Assembly: GCA_035527715.1 (NCBI GenBank)
Contig: DATKZY010000021.1
Span: 7,268-71,267, forward strand
Reading direction: 5' to 3'
DNA: 64,000 nt
From: DSUN01 sp035527715
GTDB taxonomy: Bacteria; Planctomycetota; PUPC01; DSUN01
Made by a program: the position numbers and the translations under genes
The notes under the pieces: model-generated
Database searches by the model: none
The model's input: only the letters and a program-made list of their open reading frames with translations
Told to the model about the DNA's origin: nothing
Shown: in pieces, positions 58,250 through 64,000 of the stretch
How the letters are laid out: each line of letters opens with the position of its first letter
Position numbering within the stretch: position 1 is the stretch's first letter

Positions 58250-60001
58250 ATGACCAGGTTCTGCTGTGCTCTCGGCGCTTTCCTTGTCCTTGGCCTCCCG
58301 TGCCTTCACGCGGGCGAGGGGGCTGAGCCCGCCGAGGCCAAGGGCAAGGAGGGCGCCGAGCCGCTCGCGCTCGACCCCCAGCGCCTCGCCGAGTTGCTCG
58401 ATCAGCTCGATGCCGCGGAGGCCCCGCGCCGCGCGGAGGCGGCGGAGGCCCTCGGCAAGGCCAGGGCGGCCGCCGCGGTGCCCAAGCTCTACACCATGCT
58501 CGACGACCCCGACGAGGCGGCCCAGTGGAAGGCCACGGTGGCCCTGGGCGCCATCGGCGAGCCGGCCCTCCCACGCCTCGTCGACGGGTTGAGCCTCGAG
58601 AAGGAGCGGCCCCGCTGGAAGGCCGAGTCCGCCCTCAAGATGATGGGGGCGACCGCGGTGCCGGCCCTCGTCGAGGCCCTCAGGGACCGCCGCGGCCGCG
58701 TGCGCCGGAGCGCCGCCTTCCTCCTCGGCGAGATCGCCGACCCGCGCGCCATCGAGCCGCTCGCCGCCTCGATGGCCGACAAGGACGAGGATACCCGCTG
58801 GAAGGCGGCCACCTCGCTCGCCAAGTTCGGCGCCCAGGCCACCAAAGCCGTCCTGGCCGAGTTGGGCTCCGAGTCCATCGAGTGCCGCCGCTGCGCGGCC
58901 TGGGTGTTCCAGGCGACGCTCGACCCCGATGCGGTGCCGCAGCTCATCGTGGCGCTCCGCGACGCCGACGAGCAGGTGCGCTGGAAGGCGGCGATCGCGC
59001 TCCAGAAGACCGGCGCGGCCGCCTCCGACCGCCTGTTCGCCCTCCTGCGCACGAGCGCCCGCGACGACGAGAAGAAGCTCGCCATCTGGATCCTGGAAAG
59101 CGTCAGCGACGTCCGCGTCGTCGCCCGTCTCCGCGAGTTCCAGACCCTTCAGCTCACGCACCCGACCAAGGACACCCCACCGCGGCCCCGGCCCGCCGTG
59201 CTCCCCAAGAGCGTCGCCCTCGCGCTCGCCTCCCAGCCGCCCAAGGCGACGATCTTCATTGACGACAAGTACGTCGGCCTCACCCCGCTGACCGTCAAGG
59301 ACCTGCGGCCGGGCCATCACTTCATCAAGCTCACGAAGCGCGACCACCTGCCCTGGACCAAGCTGGTCGAGCTCCTGTACGCCGAGGAGAAGCTCGAGGC
59401 CCGCCTGGCCCTCAAGCCCAAGGGCACGCTCCTCGTCACCTCGGAGCCGGCGCAGGCGGACGTCTACCTGGACGGCGAGTACGAGGGAAAGACCCCGTTC
59501 GAGAAGAAGAACGTGGACGCGAACCCCTACTCGGTGCGGTTGGAGAAGGAGCAGTTCGTGCCCTGGGAGGCCGAGGTGGAGGTGCGGGCGGGCGAGCTGA
59601 ACAAGGTGGAGGCCAAGCTGAAGAGCAAGGTCGAAAGCTGGTACCGCGCCCGCCTGAAGGAGAACCCGAACGACGTGTCGTGCCACACCGAGCTGGCCCA
59701 CTACTACATGGCGCGGGGCGAGCTGGACAAGTCGGTGGCCGCCATCGCGGCGGCCCTCGAGGTGATGGCCAACGGCGCCGACACGAGCAGCTACGGCGGC
59801 CGCCTCGCCCAGGAGATCGCCAAGATGTGGGGCCAGGCCTTCCAGTTCGGCGGCAACCTCGAGGTCGAAGCCGTCCGCAAGGCCCTCCACGCGGCCATCC
59901 ACGGCGTGTGGCAGCGGGGGAAGGACAAGAAGCCGCTCCAGCGCTTCCTGACCGAGCTGCGCGAGAGCGTGGACACCGACTTCACTCACCCGCCGAAGTA
60001 G
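58250..60001 (+). CDS. Exported HEAT-repeat and PEGA-domain protein
   Basis: This 583-residue protein has a signal peptide (MTRFCCALGAFLVLGLPCLH). HEAT repeats lie at about 40-300 (VPKLYTMLDDPDEAAQWKAT, AVPALVEALRDRRGRVRRSA). Two PEGA-like modules follow (KATIFIDDKYVGLTPLTVKD and AQADVYLDGEYEGKTPFEKK), and the end is TPR-like (CHTELAHYYMARGELDKSVA). PEGA domains occur in surface or envelope proteins. It ends opposite the next gene, overlapping it by 20 bp. Confidence 0.85.
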   Translation: MTRFCCALGAFLVLGLPCLHAGEGAEPAEAKGKEGAEPLALDPQRLAELLDQLDAAEAPRRAEAAEALGKARAAAAVPKLYTMLDDPDEAAQWKATVALGAIGEPALPRLVDGLSLEKERPRWKAESALKMMGATAVPALVEALRDRRGRVRRSAAFLLGEIADPRAIEPLAASMADKDEDTRWKAATSLAKFGAQATKAVLAELGSESIECRRCAAWVFQATLDPDAVPQLIVALRDADEQVRWKAAIALQKTGAAASDRLFALLRTSARDDEKKLAIWILESVSDVRVVARLREFQTLQLTHPTKDTPPRPRPAVLPKSVALALASQPPKATIFIDDKYVGLTPLTVKDLRPGHHFIKLTKRDHLPWTKLVELLYAEEKLEARLALKPKGTLLVTSEPAQADVYLDGEYEGKTPFEKKNVDANPYSVRLEKEQFVPWEAEVEVRAGELNKVEAKLKSKVESWYRARLKENPNDVSCHTELAHYYMARGELDKSVAAIAAALEVMANGADTSSYGGRLAQEIAKMWGQAFQFGGNLEVEAVRKALHAAIHGVWQRGKDKKPLQRFLTELRESVDTDFTHPPK

Positions 60002-61877
60002 CCTTCGTCGCGACGATGCCCAGCCGCGCCAGCAGGCGCGCGTAGCGGGCGATGGTGTGCGGCGTGGCGCTGAGCACCTGCCCGGTCGTGCCCCCCTTCG
60101 CAAGGTAGTCGTAGAAGGCGTTGATCCGCACGCCGCCGCCCCACTTGTGGCCCGTGGCGAGGTAGGACGAGTAGCCGTAGAGGGGGCTGTCGAGCACGCC
60201 GATGAGCCAGCCGGGGCGCTTGGCCGCGGCCAGCTTCTCCTCGGTGACCGACATCTCGCGCAGCTCCTTCACCCGCGTGAAGGGCGAGGCGCTCATCACG
60301 CCGCCCGCCTGGTTCAGCACCACGAAGTCGCCCTCGCTGTAGAGCAGCCGATTGTCGCCGGGCTGGGCGGACGAGATGAGGTAGTCGAAGCCGGCCTCGC
60401 GCACGGCGCGCCAGAGCGGCTTCGGATCGCCGTCCATGTCGCGGTAGCAGTAGACCCCGCGCGGCGCGAAGCGCTCGCCGGCCACGTGGGCGATGCGGCG
60501 GCGCGAGTCCTTCATCAGCGCGGCGACCTTGGCGGGCTCGCCGAGCGTCTCGGCGAGGTTGCCGCAGCCGGCCGAGTGCAGCACCGGCTCCACCAGCCCC
60601 AGCACCCCGCCCTCGGCCACGGGCACGTGCATCGGCTCGACGCAATCGGGGTCGAACGTGTAGCGCTGCCACCAGACGCCCGAGCCGATCTTCACCTTCG
60701 TGAGCGCCGACCATTCGAGGAAGCTCAGCACCGCGTCGTCGTGGGCCAGCTCGCCCGAGTGGAGGACCCAGGTGGCGAGGATCTTGCCCTGCTTCGCCCA
60801 TTGCTCGAGCTGGCCGTCGGCCGGCTCGAGGTCGAAGCACGACTGCGCCGGCTGCGGCAGCGGGGCCGGATGGCCCCCGAACACGGTAAGGACCGGCCGG
60901 CCCGGCTCGATGACCTGGAACGCGCGGTTCTCGCGTGCGGCGGGGTAGAAGTCGCGGTCGTGCCCCACGAGGCGTGCCGCTCCGCCGCCGTAGCGGCAGT
61001 AGATGGTGCTTTGCGTCCTGCCCTTGAGCAGGGGGAGCAGCGCGGCGACCGAGTCGCACAGCACCAGGCGGTTCTCACGGATGCTGAACGGCACCAGGTG
61101 TGCCGCCAGGATCGGCTCGAAGAGGTCCACCGCGTCGGCCTTGGGCAGCCAGCGGCGCACGATTCGGGCCGTGACCGAGCCGTAGGTCGCCTCGGGCGGG
61201 AGTTCCTCGGCCGGCTTCGGCTCGAGGCCCTGCGCCCGCCACGCCGCGGCGTCGGCGTCCTTGGCCGCCACGGTCCACAGCTCTCGCACGCCGAGCTTCG
61301 CGAGGCGGCCGATGGCCGGCCCGTCCAGCTCGAGCGGGACGGCGAGGGCTTTGCGATACACGGCCTCGGGGAACGCGAAGGCGGGCAGCGCGGGCACGCG
61401 CTTCGGCAGGCCTTGCGTCTGGACGGCGACGGCGGCCTGCGGGAAGGCGATGCCGAGGTCGGCGGCGGCGCGCTCGTAGAGGCCCACGAGGTCGCCCTTC
61501 GCGTCGAGCGTGGCCCGCGCCCCCGCCTGGAGCAGGCCGGCGAAGATGGCCGTGTCGTCGAGCCGCACGACCGTGGTGTCGAAGGCGGCGAGCGCGCGGC
61601 CGATGGCCGCGCTGTGGCGGCCGCCGACGACCGTGCTGCCGTGCGGGTCGAAGATGCCGCCGCCCGGGCGCTCGACGGCGTAGTAGGCATCGAAGGCCAC
61701 GCCCTTCTCCTTGCACAGCCAGCCGAGCGTGGCCGCGGCGAGGTCCTTCCACGGATGCGAGAACCGGGCGACGAGGAGGAACAGGCGAGGCCGCGCCGCC
61801 GTCGGGGCCGCCGCCTGCGCCGCACGCACGCAGCCCACCAACGCGAGGAGCGCCATCGCGCAAACCAGCGTCTTCAT
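59982..61877 (-). CDS. Large putative lipoprotein of unknown function
   Basis: This 631-residue protein starts at the ATG at 61877. The lipobox is clear (MKTLVCAMALLALVGC). The rest contains LFLLVARFSHPWKDLAAATL, VFGGHPAPLPQPAQ and SGVWWQRYTFDPDCVEPMHV. No family is recognised with confidence. A polysaccharide-deacetylase-like barrel is possible (histidines in HPWKD and HSGELAHDD), but this is a guess. It overlaps the HEAT/PEGA gene end by 20 bp. Confidence 0.7.
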   Translation of the reverse strand: MKTLVCAMALLALVGCVRAAQAAAPTAARPRLFLLVARFSHPWKDLAAATLGWLCKEKGVAFDAYYAVERPGGGIFDPHGSTVVGGRHSAAIGRALAAFDTTVVRLDDTAIFAGLLQAGARATLDAKGDLVGLYERAAADLGIAFPQAAVAVQTQGLPKRVPALPAFAFPEAVYRKALAVPLELDGPAIGRLAKLGVRELWTVAAKDADAAAWRAQGLEPKPAEELPPEATYGSVTARIVRRWLPKADAVDLFEPILAAHLVPFSIRENRLVLCDSVAALLPLLKGRTQSTIYCRYGGGAARLVGHDRDFYPAARENRAFQVIEPGRPVLTVFGGHPAPLPQPAQSCFDLEPADGQLEQWAKQGKILATWVLHSGELAHDDAVLSFLEWSALTKVKIGSGVWWQRYTFDPDCVEPMHVPVAEGGVLGLVEPVLHSAGCGNLAETLGEPAKVAALMKDSRRRIAHVAGERFAPRGVYCYRDMDGDPKPLWRAVREAGFDYLISSAQPGDNRLLYSEGDFVVLNQAGGVMSASPFTRVKELREMSVTEEKLAAAKRPGWLIGVLDSPLYGYSSYLATGHKWGGGVRINAFYDYLAKGGTTGQVLSATPHTIARYARLLARLGIVATKATSAGE

Positions 61878-61899
61878 CCTGGCTCTCCGAGAGTCTCTC

Positions 61900-61928
61900 T
61901 TGTCAGCACAGCCGTGCGGCGGTATTAT
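61900..61928 (+). promoter_or_regulatory. Promoter of the FAD-dependent oxidoreductase gene
   Basis: TTGTCA at 61900-61905, a 17-bp spacer and TATTAT at 61923-61928. It lies in the 132-base gap between divergent genes. Confidence 0.6.
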
Positions 61929-62009
61929 GACTCGTCGCGGCGGCGCGGGCAAGCGCCGCATGCAGGGGGAAAAGACACCCGCGGCATACTCGCGAAGGAG
62001 CAGGCCCCG

Positions 62010-63908
62010 GTGGACGCGCGCCTCGTCTCAGCCGCCATTGCCCTCGGCGCACTCGTTGCCACGACGGCCTCAGCGGCGGCCCTGGTGCTCGCCGAGGCCG
62101 AGCGCTTCGAGCGCCTCGGCGGATGGGTGCTCGACCAGCAGTTCATGGACGAGATGGGCTCGCCGTATCTCCTGGCCCACGGGCTGGGCGTGCCGGTGGC
62201 CGACGCGGCGACCCGGGTGCGCTTTCCCGCCGCGGGGCGGTATCGCGTCTTCGTGCGTACGCGCGACTGGGTGCCGCCCCACGGGCCGGGGCGGTTCCAG
62301 GTGCTCGTCGGGGGCAAGCCCCTGGCGGCGACGTTCGGCGCGGCGGGCGGCGGGCAGTGGGCGTGGCAGGACGGCGGGGAGGCGGACGTCGCTGAGGGCG
62401 ACGCCGCGCTCGCGGTGCACGACCTGACGGGCTTCGAGGGGCGGTGCGACGCCGTCCTGTTCGTGAAGGATGCGCCGCCGGATTTCGCGCCACCGAACGA
62501 GCGCGACGCCCTGGCGGCCCTGCGCCGCAGGGCCCTCGGCCTGCCCGACGAGCCGCGGCCGGCCGGCGAATTCGACTTCGTGGTGGTCGGCGGCGGCTTC
62601 GCGGGCACGTGTGCGGCCGTGGCCGCGGCGCGCCTGGGCCTCCGGGTGGCCCTCGTCCAGGACCGCTTCGTGCTCGGCGGCTGCGCGAGCGGCGAGGTCC
62701 GCGTGAGCCCCATCGGCAAGCTCGACCTCCCGCCCTTCCCGCACAACTCCGACATCGTGAAGGAGCTGCTCCACCCCGACCGGCAGCGGGTGGACACCGA
62801 TCTCGCGGCGACCGAGGAACGGCGGCTGGCGGTCGTGCGCCGCGAGCGGAACATCACCCTCTTCCTCGGCCACCGCGCCGTCGCTGTGCGGAAGGAGGGC
62901 GACCGCATCGCCACAGTCATCGCAACAAACGTGCGCACCGGCGAGGAGCTGGCCTTCCGCGCGCCGCTGTTCGCCGACTGCACGGGCGACGGCTCGCTCG
63001 GCTTCCTGGCCGGCGCCGACTCCCGCATGGGCCGCGAGGGCCGCGACGAGACGGGCGAGCCCCTCGCCCCCGAGCAGGCCGACCGCATGGTCCTGGGCGC
63101 CACGAACAAGTGGTACGCCGTCCGCGAAGACCAGCCCTCCCCCTTCCCCGCGTGCCCGTGGGCCTTGCGCGTCACCGAGGAGAGCGTGGAGGTCTCGCCG
63201 CCGAAGTACCCCGAGGGCTACGGCCCGCGCGGCATGGTTGTCTGCGCCGCCTGGAACTGGGAGAGCGGCTTCAGCCGCGACATGGTCCGCGAGGCCGAGC
63301 GCGTCCGCGACCACAACCTCCGCGCCATCTACGGCACGTGGGACTTCCTGAAGAACCGCAGCCGCGACAAGGCGAAGTACGCCCACTGGCGGCTCGAGTG
63401 GGTCGCCCACGTGCTCGGCAAGCGCGAGTCGCGCCGCCTCCTGGGCGACCTCATCCTCACCGAGCACGACCTGCACGGGCCGAAGCGAACCGTCTACCCC
63501 GACGGCTGCGTGACCGCCACCTGGTACTTCGACCTCCACTACCCGCACCCCGACAACACGCGGCACTTTCCCGGCCAGGAGTATCGCTCGATCGCCTACG
63601 ACGACCCGAACTTCGCGCGGCTGCGCGGCGACATCCCCGGGAGCGAGACGAGGCTCGAGCCCTATCCGATCCCCTTCCGCTGCCTCTACTCGCGGAACGT
63701 GCCGAACCTGCTGATGGCGGGGCGGAACATCAGCGTCACCCACGTGGCCCTCGCGCCCGTGCGCGTGATGAACACCACGGGGCAGATGGGCACCGTGGTC
63801 GGCCGGGCGGCCGCTCTGTGCCACCGGCGCGGCTGCATGCCGCGAGCCGTGTACGAGAGGCATCTCGACGACCTGAAGCGCCTGCTCGGAGACCCCGGCC
63901 GCCAATAG
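62010..63908 (+). CDS. Exported FAD-dependent oxidoreductase
   Basis: This 632-residue protein starts at a GTG at 62010 with AAGGAG upstream. The signal peptide is ALGALVATTASAAA. A beta-sandwich-like N-terminal part (RYRVFVRTRDWVPPHGPGRF) precedes the FAD-binding Rossmann fold near residue 190 (FVVVGGGFAGTCAAVAAARL). It ends with MAGRNISVTHVALAPVRVMN and GQMGTVVGRAAAL, typical of the FAD_oxidored (PF12831) family common in Planctomycetota. The substrate is unknown. No later gene is visible, and 63909-64000 shows only a GTC-rich end. Confidence 0.88.
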   Translation: MDARLVSAAIALGALVATTASAAALVLAEAERFERLGGWVLDQQFMDEMGSPYLLAHGLGVPVADAATRVRFPAAGRYRVFVRTRDWVPPHGPGRFQVLVGGKPLAATFGAAGGGQWAWQDGGEADVAEGDAALAVHDLTGFEGRCDAVLFVKDAPPDFAPPNERDALAALRRRALGLPDEPRPAGEFDFVVVGGGFAGTCAAVAAARLGLRVALVQDRFVLGGCASGEVRVSPIGKLDLPPFPHNSDIVKELLHPDRQRVDTDLAATEERRLAVVRRERNITLFLGHRAVAVRKEGDRIATVIATNVRTGEELAFRAPLFADCTGDGSLGFLAGADSRMGREGRDETGEPLAPEQADRMVLGATNKWYAVREDQPSPFPACPWALRVTEESVEVSPPKYPEGYGPRGMVVCAAWNWESGFSRDMVREAERVRDHNLRAIYGTWDFLKNRSRDKAKYAHWRLEWVAHVLGKRESRRLLGDLILTEHDLHGPKRTVYPDGCVTATWYFDLHYPHPDNTRHFPGQEYRSIAYDDPNFARLRGDIPGSETRLEPYPIPFRCLYSRNVPNLLMAGRNISVTHVALAPVRVMNTTGQMGTVVGRAAALCHRRGCMPRAVYERHLDDLKRLLGDPGRQ

Positions 63909-64000
63909 CCCCCGCGCTCGCCCGGCCGGGGCTGAGCATGGCCCCTAGTTATGGTAACCACCTCCATTCCTGTCTTCTCGTGCTCGTCGTCGTCCTCGTC

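Noticed and set aside
63909..64000. GTC-rich end of the window as a repeat or gene start
   Set aside because: Too short and cut by the window edge. It may be simple low-complexity sequence.

Overview
This 64 kb window is GC-rich chromosomal DNA (estimated by eye at about two thirds G+C) carrying roughly 45 protein genes on both strands. I see no rRNA, tRNA, integrase or phage genes. The content fits an uncultivated Planctomycetota-like bacterium or a PVC-group relative: very long secreted proteins with CBM9-like ends, dockerin and VIT/VWA proteins, several carbohydrate-active or Gfo/Idh/MocA genes, a GH172 (DUF2961) protein, and a kinase fused to formylglycine-enzyme (FGE) modules. This is inferred from gene families, not from a marker gene. 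Consensus-like sigma70 promoters (TTGACN, 16-18 bp, TANNNT) can be read upstream of several genes.

Layout. 1-19.2 kb: four large secreted proteins (a partial beta-helix protein and three paralogous beta-propeller proteins with CBM9-like ends), a frameshifted YhcG/DUF1016 nuclease, a Gfo/Idh/MocA oxidoreductase and an inserted lower-GC pair (DUF5343 plus HEPN) behind a striking array of palindromes. 19.4-23.2 kb: a probable redox operon of glycyl radical enzyme, flavodoxin, CxxCH membrane protein and a SelW-like selenoprotein with an in-frame UGA. 23.2-25.4 kb: a MazEF-type module, a 303-bp foldback element with perfect 29-bp terminal inverted repeats, and a second Gfo/Idh/MocA gene. 25.6-32.5 kb: LAB_N protein, GT2, GH38-like hydrolase and a DNRLRE-domain secreted protein. 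32.5-37.8 kb: ECF sigma factor, single-pass dockerin protein, cohesin-like protein and VIT/VWA protein, coupled by ATGA overlaps, then a lipoprotein-like gene. 38-46.5 kb: envelope lipoproteins, a ParB-like protein, GH172 and the kinase-FGE protein. 46.8-63.9 kb: NanA-like lyase, pyrF and pabA/trpG, SPOR lipoprotein, flavodoxin, comF, murQ and anmK (cell-wall recycling), TIR-FGE, LACC1/YfiH, HEAT/PEGA protein, a lipoprotein and an FAD-dependent oxidoreductase.

The most unusual aspect is the repeat landscape. At least six kinds of palindromic or hairpin repeat are scattered between and inside genes: (1) a 27-bp palindrome encoding VGGASVPR-like peptides, about 14 copies, mostly in frame inside secreted proteins or linkers; (2) hairpins whose arms are short tandem repeats (for example 9-bp TGGGACNNA units); (3) foldback elements of 160-300 bp with nested palindromes; (4) two pairs of near-identical 61-67 bp hairpins; (5) a 71-bp palindrome inserted in frame in anmK; (6) a 250-bp array of ten or more sequence-divergent but symmetric palindromes, many centred exactly 21 bp apart. 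Several have become coding sequence. One supplies the signal-peptide core of the GH38-like enzyme and another forms the C-terminus of the dockerin protein.
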